A DNA stretch of 64,000 bases from Shewanella halifaxensis HAW-EB4. GTDB taxonomy: Bacteria; Pseudomonadota; Gammaproteobacteria; Enterobacterales; Shewanellaceae. The notes beneath the pieces were generated by a model. The model was given only the letters and a program-made list of their open reading frames with translations. It searched no databases and was not told the origin of the DNA. Position numbers and translations under genes: made by a program. The stretch lies in NCBI RefSeq assembly GCF_000019185.1, contig NC_010334.1, positions 5,111,001 through 5,175,000 of the forward strand, written 5' to 3'. Shown here piece after piece: positions 18,490-27,724 of the stretch (position 1 is the first letter of the stretch; each line of letters starts with the position of its first letter).

Positions 18490-18998
18490 ACCACTCTCTA
18501 AAAATAATAAGAGTCGCGATTTCAGTTTGAAGTCCAGGTCGTAAGAATTTTAGTAAGGATTTGGTTAGGAAGGCCATAACGCTATTTAGCATTAAACCTT
18601 ACATTCAGAGAAACAGCACCAACAAGTACGTGTTTGTAGGATACAAGCACAGCATAGGAAGCTATTGCTTAGGATGCACTTGCGGGAAGCTTGTTATCAC
18701 TGGAAGATACTTAAAAAATATACAGGGATGGTTACTTAGGCGTCATTGGATGGACGAATATAAATTGTGATGTGTCTTTAAAGACCATCTACGGAAACTG
18801 TTGTCAGGATGGCGACAGGTCTAATAATAAAGTGTCGGGAAGACCATAAACTAAAAGACATGCATGGAAGCAGACTAAAAAACAAGATGGATATTGACCG
18901 GGATAGTCACATAGCAAGTATGGATACTTGAAATCAGAATTGGTGCCTAACTTGGCACTTTTATAGAGGCGACAGATTAATCTGTCGCCTTTTTTTAT
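18490..18998 (+). ncRNA. csrB: CsrB-type regulatory RNA (CsrA-sequestering)
   Basis: About 17 GGA motifs occur on the plus strand between 18555 and 18930, many in hairpin loops. Examples are an 8-9 bp stem around GGA at 18630-18650, CGTC/GACG at 18741-18756, TGTC/GACA at 18802-18817, TGC/GCA at 18861-18872, GAC/GTC at 18896-18908 and CAAGTA-TGGA-TACTTG at 18915-18930. Repeated GGA loops are the signature of CsrB/CsrC/RsmZ RNAs, which titrate the translation regulator CsrA. A perfect 8-bp terminator (18968-18989) with eight T ends it. The 5' end is estimated; a weak TATTAT at 18480-18485 could be its -10. No UvrY box was identified with certainty. Confidence 0.8.
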
Positions 18999-19060
18999 TT
19001 ATCGCTCTACTATCTTGATTTATACTCAAATGAGTTAACTTGTTGGTTTGAAGTAAATAT

Positions 19061-19729
19061 ATGCGTAGATGCCCTCTCTGTCATAGTGGCGATACCGTTC
19101 GATTTTATGCGAATAAGAAGCGCTGTCTATATCATTGCCATCACTGCCAACTGGTTTTTGCCGATGCCAGCTCTCACCTCCCCCCTAGCGCTGAACTTCA
19201 AAAGTATCGCCTCGCCAATAACAAACAAAAACCGCTTGCGCGATTTATGCTTGACCTCGTCAGTCAATGCGAAGATGGTACTAATCCATTGCTAGGGCTT
19301 AACTTTGGCCGCACCTTAGACAGCAAGACTCTGCAAAAAATTAACGCTAGAGGCCATCAGCTTTATCAATATGATCCCAGCCAAGCGCCATGGAGTAGCC
19401 AGCTCAAACAAGAATATGACTTCATCTGCTGCTATCAAGTGTTTGAGCATTTTCGTTTTCCCTACAAAGAATGGGAACTGCTTAGCCACCTACTCAAACC
19501 CGGTGGTTGGATGGCAATTTGTACACCATTACTCAGTGAATTAAACGCATTCGATAAGTGGCACCATAAGAATAATCTGACCCATGTGAGCTTTTATCAG
19601 CGGGCAACCTTTGAGTTTCTAGCAAACAGAGTCGGTTTTAAGCTATTATTTGCAGCAAATGATCTCATTCTGGTGCAAAAACCATCAGGATCTGATATAA
19701 CACGCGACCAAACTTCAGTTGTTGCATGA
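19061..19729 (+). CDS. Zinc-ribbon, class I methyltransferase-like protein
   Basis: A 222-residue protein. The N-terminus has two Cys pairs (C4/C7 and C26/C29), a zinc-ribbon pattern. The remainder resembles SAM-dependent methyltransferases: DFICCYQVFEHF (motif for the acidic-to-EHF segment), LLKPGGWMAICTP and a late HVSFYQRATFEFLA block. The glycine-rich SAM motif is poor (LGLNFGRTLD), so catalytic activity is doubtful. It follows the CsrB-type RNA and precedes yihI. The substrate is unknown. Confidence 0.75.
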   Translation: MRRCPLCHSGDTVRFYANKKRCLYHCHHCQLVFADASSHLPPSAELQKYRLANNKQKPLARFMLDLVSQCEDGTNPLLGLNFGRTLDSKTLQKINARGHQLYQYDPSQAPWSSQLKQEYDFICCYQVFEHFRFPYKEWELLSHLLKPGGWMAICTPLLSELNAFDKWHHKNNLTHVSFYQRATFEFLANRVGFKLLFAANDLILVQKPSGSDITRDQTSVVA

Positions 19730-19781
19730 GCCGAGGCGCTTTTCAACAACAGAGTCTTTTAAGTTATCGAGATAAGCGATC

Positions 19782-20318
19782 ATGTCCCGTAGTAAGAAAA
19801 CGCGTAAGAGCAACGAGAATGCTCCTAAATTAGCCCCAAGAACCAAGAAGAAAGATAGAGTTCTTGCAGGCAAGAAACAAGTTGCTGGCAATAAAGCGGG
19901 AAGTCGTCATAACGCTTCGATGATTGAAAGCCAAGCTAACGGCGGCAAAGCTAAAAGCGCCGATCCGCGCCACGGCAGCAAAAAGCCTGTTCAACTGCAT
20001 ATCAACACAGAAGTAAAAGTTGAGAAGAAGCCAAAAGGGCCGAAACTGACTGATGAGCAGAAATTATTGAAGCTTGAGGAAGATCCAAGACTCAATAGCC
20101 TACTCGATATGCTTGAAGAAGGTAAAAACCTCAGCCAAGACGATCAAACATGGTTAAACAAACAGTTAAACCAGATTGAAGCGCTGATGGATAGACTTGG
20201 CATTAATGACGAAGAAGACGATGAGCCGAAAAACAAAAAGGCCGTTAGTGATGACGACCTATTTGATAAGTTCGAGTCTGGTGCAGATCTGTTAAAAGAC
20301 TACTTCGACAAAGACTAA
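19782..20318 (+). CDS. yihI: Der GTPase-activating protein YihI
   Basis: The 178-residue protein has a very basic, low-complexity N-terminal half (Lys/Arg/Ser-rich, residues 1-85) and an acidic C-terminal helical domain with LDMLEEGKNLSQDDQTWLN near 105-123. This layout is that of YihI, which stimulates the GTPase Der and so tunes late 50S ribosome assembly. It ends with the typical acidic tail. A terminator follows, and the DUF2489 and hemN genes are its usual neighbours. Confidence 0.9.
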   Translation: MSRSKKTRKSNENAPKLAPRTKKKDRVLAGKKQVAGNKAGSRHNASMIESQANGGKAKSADPRHGSKKPVQLHINTEVKVEKKPKGPKLTDEQKLLKLEEDPRLNSLLDMLEEGKNLSQDDQTWLNKQLNQIEALMDRLGINDEEDDEPKNKKAVSDDDLFDKFESGADLLKDYFDKD

Positions 20319-20329
20319 ATTCTAGAATT

Positions 20330-20360
20330 AAAATGGCATCTTTATGGATGCCATTTTTTT
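20330..20360 (+). terminator. Rho-independent terminator after yihI
   Basis: An 11-bp stem (20330-20340 with 20347-20357) is followed by T. Confidence 0.88.
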
Positions 20361-20407
20361 ATCCATAATCGTCACCTGTATCCCACTCCTACCAACAAGG
20401 GTTTAGT

Positions 20408-20875
20408 ATGACAACAGCCTTTATTGTTCTCGGTGTAATAATCATCGCAGCGCTTTCAGCCTATGCGACCTACCTGCTTATTCAAGTGCGCAAACAGAAA
20501 CTACTCAAATTAAAACACAAACAAGAGCAAGCCGATGCGGCCAAGGCTAAGGCGAATGAACTGCTCGACAATATTCGTTATATCGCTAATGCAATGGTAG
20601 AAGAACGCTGTGAACTGTCAGAAGGCGTGATGCGCATAGTGAAGCTGTCACAGTTAGTGGGGATCTCAGAGCTAGTCGCTAATCACTACCCAGCCACTTT
20701 TGAGCATTTTGAAGTCATTAAAGAGCATCCGATTAAAGATCAGCGCAAAGCCTTAGAAAAACAAGAACGTATGAAACTCGACTTCGCTCGGATGCGTTCA
20801 GAAAGTGAGCTAGAGGCTAAAATATTAGAAGAAGCCAAGCGACTCAGTGAACTAAAACTTGGCCCGCTACACTAA
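20408..20875 (+). CDS. DUF2489 family membrane-anchored protein
   Basis: A 155-residue protein of the uncharacterised DUF2489 family. One N-terminal membrane helix (residues 4-25) is followed by a basic, coiled-coil-like stretch (28-55) and a conserved helical core with YIANAMVEERCELSEGVMR near 61-79. It likely faces the cytoplasm. It lies between yihI and hemN, a recurrent order in Shewanella and relatives. The function is not known. Confidence 0.8.
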   Translation: MTTAFIVLGVIIIAALSAYATYLLIQVRKQKLLKLKHKQEQADAAKAKANELLDNIRYIANAMVEERCELSEGVMRIVKLSQLVGISELVANHYPATFEHFEVIKEHPIKDQRKALEKQERMKLDFARMRSESELEAKILEEAKRLSELKLGPLH

Positions 20876-21128
20876 ATACACTGATGCGATTGAGATGACA
20901 GGCTTTAAATAGAGCGACATATAAATCGCAGATATGACATATTTTGCTTATATTAGGGTGAGTCTGTGCACAAAATCTTCTAAAGACCACAGACATACAC
21001 CTCATTTTCAGCGATATTCAGTCATACTTTGCTACGCACATTAAATTTTTACAACATGGATCAAGGTTATTCAACAAATAACCATGCATACTTCACATGT
21101 TGCTAAACTATACGCCGGAGGACACGCC

Positions 21129-22505
21129 TTGAAGCAGCCCACCCCAATTAGTTGGGATCAGTCAATGATCGAAAAGTACAATTATAGCGGTCCACGTTAT
21201 ACTTCTTATCCGACGGCCTTGGAATTCGATGACTCGTTTACCGAGGAAAAATTGCTGACTTCTATCAAGAACAGCAAGAGTGACAAACTTTCTCTTTATA
21301 TCCATATTCCTTTCTGCGCCAAGCTTTGTTACTACTGTGGCTGCAATAAAGTTATCACTCGTCACCATCATAAAGCCGATCAGTATATCGAATACTTAGC
21401 AGCTGAAATCGTAAAGCGTGCTCCGCTGTTTAAAGACTATTTAGTAACCCAAATTCACTGGGGTGGCGGTACGCCGACATTCCTAACACCTGAGCAAATT
21501 CTTACCCTATCAGCACTGGTTAAAGCTAACTTTAACGTTGCTGAAGTAGGCGAATACTCAATTGAAGTCGATCCTCGTGAAATCGAGCTTTCGATGCTCG
21601 ACACCCTAAAAGAAGCGGGCTTTAACCGTATCTCAATCGGTGTTCAAGACTTCAACAAGAAGGTTCAAGTTGCAGTAAACCGCGAGCAAGATGAGCAGTT
21701 TATCTTCGACCTAATGGCACGCGCTAAAGAGCTAGGTTTTGTTTCGACTAACATCGACCTTATCTACGGCTTGCCACACCAGACACCTGAGACCTTTGCT
21801 GAAACCATGCAACGCGTTCTGGACCTAAACCCAGATCGTCTATCAGTATTTAACTACGCTCACCTACCATCACGTTTTGCGGCCCAGCGTAAGATTAAAG
21901 ACGAAGACCTAGCATCGCCACAGCAAAAGCTTGATATGTTGCATCAAACTATCGAGACCCTAACAGGTGCGGGTTACCAGTACATTGGTATGGACCACTT
22001 TGCTAAGCCAGATGATGAGCTTTCAATCTTACAGAATGAAGGTCGTCTGCACCGTAACTTCCAAGGTTACACTACGCAAGAAGAGTGTGATCTATTGGGT
22101 CTTGGCGTGTCTTCAATCAGCCAGATTGGCGATTGCTACGCACAGAACCAGAAAGACATTCGTCCATACTTCGAGTCTATCGATGCTAATGGCCATGCGC
22201 TTTGGAAAGGTTGTAGCTTAAACCGTGACGACGAAATTCGCCGCGTAGTGATCAAGCAGCTTATCTGTCACTTCGACCTCGATATGGCACAGATTGAAGA
22301 GAAGCTAAACATCAACTTCGAAGAGTACTTTGCAGAAGACTTGAAACTACTGCAAACCTTTATCGATGATAAGCTCGTCGACATTACAGACCGTAAGATC
22401 ACTATCAGCCCTACAGGCCGCCTATTGATCCGTAACATCTGCATCTGTTTCGATGTTTACTACCGTGAGAAAGCAAGACAGCAGCAGTTCTCTCGCGTGA
22501 TCTAA
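21129..22505 (+). CDS. hemN: Oxygen-independent coproporphyrinogen III oxidase
   Basis: A radical SAM enzyme that decarboxylates coproporphyrinogen III to protoporphyrinogen IX without oxygen. The cluster cysteines are C63, C67 and C70 (PFCAKLCYYCGC), one position from the E. coli numbering. HWGGGTPTFL, NFNRISIGVQDF-like and YGLPHQT blocks are also present. A TTG at 21129 is chosen as start: it has GGAGG 7 bases upstream and gives 458 residues against 457 in E. coli. The in-frame ATG at 21084 lacks such a site. A terminator follows at 22527. Confidence 0.95.
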   Translation: MKQPTPISWDQSMIEKYNYSGPRYTSYPTALEFDDSFTEEKLLTSIKNSKSDKLSLYIHIPFCAKLCYYCGCNKVITRHHHKADQYIEYLAAEIVKRAPLFKDYLVTQIHWGGGTPTFLTPEQILTLSALVKANFNVAEVGEYSIEVDPREIELSMLDTLKEAGFNRISIGVQDFNKKVQVAVNREQDEQFIFDLMARAKELGFVSTNIDLIYGLPHQTPETFAETMQRVLDLNPDRLSVFNYAHLPSRFAAQRKIKDEDLASPQQKLDMLHQTIETLTGAGYQYIGMDHFAKPDDELSILQNEGRLHRNFQGYTTQEECDLLGLGVSSISQIGDCYAQNQKDIRPYFESIDANGHALWKGCSLNRDDEIRRVVIKQLICHFDLDMAQIEEKLNINFEEYFAEDLKLLQTFIDDKLVDITDRKITISPTGRLLIRNICICFDVYYREKARQQQFSRVI

Positions 22506-22526
22506 TCGAACTTGATTAGACTCTAT

Positions 22527-22552
22527 AAAAACCGGCTTATGCCGGTTTTTTT
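22527..22552 (+). terminator. Rho-independent terminator after hemN
   Basis: A 10-bp stem (22527-22536 with 22541-22550) has a TTAT loop and a T run. Confidence 0.9.
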
Positions 22553-22667
22553 GTGCCTGAAAAAGCTGAAAGCCCACCTTGTCACATTTCGTTTAATTTT
22601 CATCCGTGACCTTTGATGACCGTAACGGTATATTCAAGCTCATAATTAAAACGATAATGGACTATTC

Positions 22668-24455
22668 ATGTATAAGTACCTACTTCCCTCTGTACTGGTG
22701 TTAGGCCTAAGCGCCTGCCAAACTGCACCTACAACTGCGTCTCAGCAAAATGTCATCACCGAGCAAGTTGCAGCCAATGCTCAACTGCAGTCGCTTATCG
22801 ATGCCGCCTGGCAAGTATCCCTCGATGCCAGCCCTAGCTTTGCCTACTCTCTAGGTGATAAGACGGCCGCGGGCAAACTGCAAGACCTATCGCCCGCCGC
22901 ACTCGAAGCGCTAAATCAACGCAAGCAACAGCTACTCAAACAATTGCAGCAAATAGACAGCAACAGCCTGAATAAAGAAGATGCGATTAACGCGCAAATT
23001 TTGCGAGACCAGTTACAAAACGATGTCGATCAGTATCACTACAAAGATCACTACATGCCTATCTCGGCCGAAGGTGGCTTTCACGCCTACATCGCCTCGA
23101 TTGCTAAGGGACGCTTTGCTAAGGTTGAAGACTACCAAAACTACATGAAGCAGTTGCAAGCCCTGCCGGAGCACTTCAATCAACAAACCTACTGGCTAAA
23201 GCAAGGCCTAGCAGCTGGCATCACCCCAGCCAAAGCCACACTCAAAGGATTTGAGACCAGCATCACCGCCTTTATCGTCCCTGTAGAAGAGAGTGGTTAT
23301 TTCAAACCATTCACTCAGTATCCTGCCCATTTCAGTGACGCTGAGAAGGCGCAACTGACCAAACAAGGCCGCGCCTTAGTGCAAGACACTGTGTTGCCCC
23401 AATACCAAGCCTTCTTCGATTTCATCACTACCGAATATATCCCTAACACTCGGATAAGCATCGCCACCTATGATCTTCCCGATGGTAAAGCCTTCTACGA
23501 GAACCGCGTTCGCTATTACACCACTTTAGATATGACCTCAGATGAAGTACATCAGCTGGGCTTACAGGAAGTTAAGCGCATTCGCGCCGAGATGCAGCAG
23601 ATCATCGAACAGGTTGGCTTTGAGGGCAACTTTGCCGAGTTTCTAGACTTTTTAAGAACCGATCCACAGTTTTACCCAAAGACCGCAGAGGAGCTACTCA
23701 AGGAAGCCGCCTTTATTGCCAAGAAGGCAGATGCCATGCTACCAAAGTATTTCGGTAAGTTGCCGCGCCAGCCGTACGGTATTGAGCCTGTACCTGCCGA
23801 AATTGCGCCTAAATACACCACGGGGCGTTACTCAGGCTCGAGTCGCGATGACGAGCCGGGCTATTACTGGGTCAATACTTATGCCCTTGATAAGCGCCCA
23901 CTATACGAGATGGAGGCACTGACCCTACACGAAGCCGTACCCGGCCACCACCTACAGATCTCCCTAAATCAGGAGCTAACGGATCTGCCGAACTTCCGCC
24001 GTTACAGCTATATCTCGGCTTTTGGTGAAGGATGGGGCCTCTATTCTGAATACCTAGGCTTGGAAGCTGGCTTCTACCAAGATCCCTATAGCAACTTTGG
24101 TCGCTTAACTTATGAGATGTGGCGCGCCGCACGCCTAGTGGTCGATACGGGCATGCACGCTAAAGGCTGGACTCGCCAACAGGCTATCGACTTTATGGCC
24201 AGCAATACCGCGCTATCGATGCATAACGTCAACACCGAAATTGACCGCTACATTAACTGGCCAGGACAAGCCCTGTCATACAAGATTGGCGAGCTGACGA
24301 TTAAGCGTCTTCGCGCTCAGACTGAAGCCGAGCTTGGGGGGGACTTCGATATTCGTGCCTTCCATGATGCCGTACTGGCCAATGGTTCCGTGCCTATGTC
24401 GATTCTAGAGCAACTGATAAACGACTTTATCGCGCAGCAAAAAGCCACTATCTAA
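22668..24455 (+). CDS. DUF885 family lipoprotein, putative metallopeptidase-like
   Basis: A 595-residue protein with a lipoprotein signal peptide (lipobox LSAC, Cys 17), so it should be membrane-anchored in the periplasm or outer membrane. The DUF885 core has HEAVPGHH near residue 421, an HExxH-like zinc-binding pattern, and FGEGWGLYSE about 30 residues later, which supplies a further Glu. These suggest a zinc hydrolase, but no substrate is established for the family. It is a single-gene unit with its own terminator. Confidence 0.88.
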   Translation: MYKYLLPSVLVLGLSACQTAPTTASQQNVITEQVAANAQLQSLIDAAWQVSLDASPSFAYSLGDKTAAGKLQDLSPAALEALNQRKQQLLKQLQQIDSNSLNKEDAINAQILRDQLQNDVDQYHYKDHYMPISAEGGFHAYIASIAKGRFAKVEDYQNYMKQLQALPEHFNQQTYWLKQGLAAGITPAKATLKGFETSITAFIVPVEESGYFKPFTQYPAHFSDAEKAQLTKQGRALVQDTVLPQYQAFFDFITTEYIPNTRISIATYDLPDGKAFYENRVRYYTTLDMTSDEVHQLGLQEVKRIRAEMQQIIEQVGFEGNFAEFLDFLRTDPQFYPKTAEELLKEAAFIAKKADAMLPKYFGKLPRQPYGIEPVPAEIAPKYTTGRYSGSSRDDEPGYYWVNTYALDKRPLYEMEALTLHEAVPGHHLQISLNQELTDLPNFRRYSYISAFGEGWGLYSEYLGLEAGFYQDPYSNFGRLTYEMWRAARLVVDTGMHAKGWTRQQAIDFMASNTALSMHNVNTEIDRYINWPGQALSYKIGELTIKRLRAQTEAELGGDFDIRAFHDAVLANGSVPMSILEQLINDFIAQQKATI

Positions 24456-24490
24456 TCTGCGATTACAGTAATATCAATCAGTATAAAGAT

Positions 24491-24513
24491 AAGGCCGCAA
24501 TCGCGGCCTTTTT
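24491..24513 (+). terminator. Rho-independent terminator after DUF885 gene
   Basis: An 8-bp GC-rich stem (24491-24498 with 24503-24510) is followed by a short T run. Confidence 0.8.
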
Positions 24514-24599
24514 AATCGGCTCTTTTTAAGGCTAGAGTCTGGCTGAACAAGTTTGCTACACTGCGGCTAACCCAACCGATAATCGAATAGATACTGTTT

Positions 24600-25574
24600 A
24601 TGTCGATAGCTAGCGAAGCCTATATGCCAAATCAAACCACAACCCGCTTTTCATCAGAACATCACCTTAATAGTCCTGAGCAAAAAGTCTTCTGGCAGCA
24701 AGTGACGCAATCGAGCTTTAAGACTCATGACGACATCACTTTAGCCTACGCCCGCATTACTCACCCAGACAGTATCGGTACCATAGTCATCAGTAGTGGC
24801 CGAGTAGAATCCTATCTGAAATATAAGGAGCTGATGTTTGATCTTTATCAGCGTGGCTACAGCCTGTTTGCACTGGATCATCGCGGCCAGGGCTTATCGG
24901 CACGCACAACAGCCAATCCACATCAGGGGTATATCGACAAGTTCCAGCGATATGTCGACGATTTCGCCGAATTTGTCACTAAGATAGTCAAACCGCATTC
25001 AATGGAAAACTACTATCTGGTTGGCCATTCGATGGGGGGAGCTATCGGTACGCTTTATCTAAGTCAGTATCCAGCGACCTTCAAAGCCGCGGTATTTTCG
25101 GCCCCCATGTACGGTATCAAACTGCCACTCCCTAGAGGTTTTATCCGCGCTTTAGCTTCACTGTTAGATAACCATAAGCAACCCAACTATATCTTAGGTG
25201 GCAAAGACTACCATGCCGAACCATTCGATAAGAATGATCTAACCCACAGTAAGTTGCGCTATGACGATTACCGCGAACTCTATCGACAGCAGCCACAGCT
25301 ACAGCTAGGCTCACCCACCAACCATTGGCTAGTTGAATCCATCGATGCCGCCGAGCAAGCAATTGATGCGGCACGAAACAGCAAAATCCCTTTACTGATC
25401 TTACAAGCTGAAGAGGACTCCATCGTCGACAATCGTGCTCAAAAGCGCGCCATTAACGGCCTGTGTAAGTTGACAAAAATCCCTTATGCCCGCCATGAGA
25501 TCTTTATGGAACGCGATACGCCACGCAACCTTGCCATCAACGCATTGTGCGACTTCTTAAAGCAAGTGCGTTAA
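24600..25574 (+). CDS. Alpha/beta hydrolase, lysophospholipase L2 (PldB)-like
   Basis: A 324-residue serine hydrolase of the PldB/monoacylglycerol lipase group. The nucleophile elbow is GHSMGGA, with Ser near residue 143. The DHRGQGLS block lies near 97-104 and a late acid in LQAEEDSIVDN near 265-275. Together with a C-terminal His (near RHEIF) they make the triad. It probably hydrolyses lysophospholipids or monoacylglycerols. There is no signal peptide. It converges on flhA and is the last backbone gene before the flagellar block. Confidence 0.82.
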   Translation: MSIASEAYMPNQTTTRFSSEHHLNSPEQKVFWQQVTQSSFKTHDDITLAYARITHPDSIGTIVISSGRVESYLKYKELMFDLYQRGYSLFALDHRGQGLSARTTANPHQGYIDKFQRYVDDFAEFVTKIVKPHSMENYYLVGHSMGGAIGTLYLSQYPATFKAAVFSAPMYGIKLPLPRGFIRALASLLDNHKQPNYILGGKDYHAEPFDKNDLTHSKLRYDDYRELYRQQPQLQLGSPTNHWLVESIDAAEQAIDAARNSKIPLLILQAEEDSIVDNRAQKRAINGLCKLTKIPYARHEIFMERDTPRNLAINALCDFLKQVR

Positions 25575-25591
25575 TCGATCTCCGAGCAATA

Positions 25592-25620
25592 AAAAGGGAT
25601 AGCTAGCTATCCCTTTTTTG
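25592..25620. terminator. Bidirectional terminator at the left border of the flagellar block
   Basis: A perfect palindrome with arms AAAAAGGGATAGCT and its complement lies between the hydrolase gene and flhA, and serves both strands. Confidence 0.88.
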
Positions 25621-25627
25621 TTTTCGA

Positions 25628-27709
25628 TTAACCTAACTGCCCTGCCACCATCAGCTCCCGAGTCTCTGGGATCTCATTGTAAGACAATACGTGTAATCCA
25701 CGAGCAAACGCCAAGGCATAGCGAGCCAATATTGGTCGCAGCTGTGGCGATACCAACAACAGCGGGCTATGGCCATGCTCCTTAGCCTGCGCTAACAATT
25801 GCGGCATACGCTGTTGTAGCTGCGCTAACAGTTGTGGGTCCACCGGGAAGCTATCTAGCGAGCCCTTGCCCTGTTGCTGAGACTGGTTCAAGGCTGTCAT
25901 CAGAGTTTGCTCTAATTCAGGTGCCAATGTCATCACATTGAGCTTAGGCTCGATACCCACGATAGAGTGCAGAATCGAGTGACGCAGTGCACAGCGTACA
26001 TCGGCAGCAAGCAAAACAGGATCTTTACTGTTTTCACTGCAATCGAGCAAAGTGGTCGCTATGGTGCGAATATCTTTCAGCGATACCTGCTCTTTAAGCA
26101 GTAAGCGATACACCTTCAACTGCAAGATAGGCGTTAAAGCACTATTGAGAGACTCGGCCAACTTAGGACTCTGCTTAGCAAGGCGGTCACTTAAGGCAAG
26201 CACATCATCATGCTGCAACATATCAGGCAGCGACTCACGGATAAGTTTGCTCACATGAGTGGCGATAACCGTGGCGTTATCCACCACGGAATAACCAAGG
26301 TTTAACGCCTTAGCCTTATTGTCTTGCTCAATCCAGATAGCGTCCATCTGATAGGCAGGCTCCTTGGTGATCACCCCGTCGATATCGCCAAATACCGGGC
26401 CACTCTTAATCGCCATCAAGCGATCCGGCTCAAGCTCAGCCGTAACGACCGGATTACCCATCAAATTAATCTGGTATGCATTAGGAGCCAGCGATAAGTT
26501 ATCGCGAACTCGCACCTCTGACAGTAAAAAACCCGCCTGTTCGGACAGGGTACGACGGATCCCCGTTAGACGCTTTTGCAGCTCAGCCCCCTTACTGCGC
26601 TCGACTAAGTGCACTAAGCGGTAACCTAAACGAACCTCAATCAGATCGGTATAAGGAAGCGCATCCCAACTCGGAGCAGATGGTTCACTCAGGCTAGTTT
26701 CCCGTAACTGCTCAACTTTAGACTCGGCTATTTCGGGTTGTCTTTGGCTCTGCTTCCAAGCGACAAAGGCCAACAGGACTGCAAACGACAGGAACACAAA
26801 CGTCGGCATTCCCGGCACGATACCGAGAATAAACATCACTCCAGCTGAAGTTATTAACGTTTTTGGACTTGCTAATAACTGCTGACGCAACTGCTCAGGC
26901 ATCTCTTCGGCGTCAGACACTCGAGTAACGATAATCGCTGCCGCAGTGGCAAGCAATAGTGATGGAATTTGTGCAACGAGGCCATCACCAATCGTCAGCA
27001 AGGCATAGGTCTTAAATGCTTCGCTAGTGCTCAAGTCATGCATGAAAATGCCGATCGCCAAGCCACCAAGCATGTTAATGACTAAAATCAGAATACTGGC
27101 AATGGCATCACCACGTACAAATTTGGAGGCACCATCCATCGAGCCATAGAAGTCGGCTTCGCGTGCCACCTCTTGGCGCCTGTCTCTCGCCTGATCCTGA
27201 GTCAATACGCCCGCATTTAAGTCGGCATCGATCGCCATCTGCTTACCAGGCAAGGCATCGAGGGTAAAACGCGCCGACACCTCTGAAATACGCTCTCCAC
27301 CCTTAGTGATCACCACGAAGTTGATGATCATCAAGATCAGGAAGATCACGGCACCGACGACATAGTTACCACCGATCACGACCTCACCAAAAGCTTGGAT
27401 CACCTTACCTGCAGCATCCCCTCCCTCATGACCTTCGATTAACACCACACGGGTCGAAGCCACGTTTAGGGTTAAACGCAATAGGGTCGCTAGTAGCAAT
27501 ACAGTAGGGAATACCGAAAACTCCAGTGGTCTACGGATCGATACACCGACCAATAGCACCATCACAGCTAGAACGATGTTAAAGGTAAACAGGATATCTA
27601 ATAACCATGGTGGCAAAGGCAGGATCACCATCGCCAAAACAGCAAGTAGCATGATTGGAATACCGATATAGCCTGGGCTACCGGCAAAAGTACGCTTGAA
27701 CCAGTTCAT
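25628..27709 (-). CDS. flhA: Lateral flagellar export gate protein FlhA
   Basis: The 693-residue protein is the large ring component of the flagellar type III export gate. The N-terminal half has about eight membrane helices (residues 15-320) with the FHIPEP-family region LRLTLNVASTRVVL. The C-terminal cytoplasmic domain binds chaperone-substrate complexes. It is the last gene of the minus-strand fliMNPQR-flhBA run and lies 15 bases after flhB. No FlhF or FlhG genes follow, which is typical of lateral rather than polar systems. It ends next to a strong bidirectional terminator. Confidence 0.96.
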   Translation of the reverse strand: MNWFKRTFAGSPGYIGIPIMLLAVLAMVILPLPPWLLDILFTFNIVLAVMVLLVGVSIRRPLEFSVFPTVLLLATLLRLTLNVASTRVVLIEGHEGGDAAGKVIQAFGEVVIGGNYVVGAVIFLILMIINFVVITKGGERISEVSARFTLDALPGKQMAIDADLNAGVLTQDQARDRRQEVAREADFYGSMDGASKFVRGDAIASILILVINMLGGLAIGIFMHDLSTSEAFKTYALLTIGDGLVAQIPSLLLATAAAIIVTRVSDAEEMPEQLRQQLLASPKTLITSAGVMFILGIVPGMPTFVFLSFAVLLAFVAWKQSQRQPEIAESKVEQLRETSLSEPSAPSWDALPYTDLIEVRLGYRLVHLVERSKGAELQKRLTGIRRTLSEQAGFLLSEVRVRDNLSLAPNAYQINLMGNPVVTAELEPDRLMAIKSGPVFGDIDGVITKEPAYQMDAIWIEQDNKAKALNLGYSVVDNATVIATHVSKLIRESLPDMLQHDDVLALSDRLAKQSPKLAESLNSALTPILQLKVYRLLLKEQVSLKDIRTIATTLLDCSENSKDPVLLAADVRCALRHSILHSIVGIEPKLNVMTLAPELEQTLMTALNQSQQQGKGSLDSFPVDPQLLAQLQQRMPQLLAQAKEHGHSPLLLVSPQLRPILARYALAFARGLHVLSYNEIPETRELMVAGQLG

Positions 27710-27724
27710 TAATGCAAATAACCT

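Noticed and set aside
18561..18770. 69-codon plus-strand ORF after cytochrome c4
   Set aside because: It lies inside the CsrB-type RNA, and its codons coincide with GGA hairpins. No ribosome site or protein family was seen.
21084..21128. Upstream ATG start for hemN
   Set aside because: The GGAGG site sits just before the TTG at 21129, and the resulting length matches known HemN.
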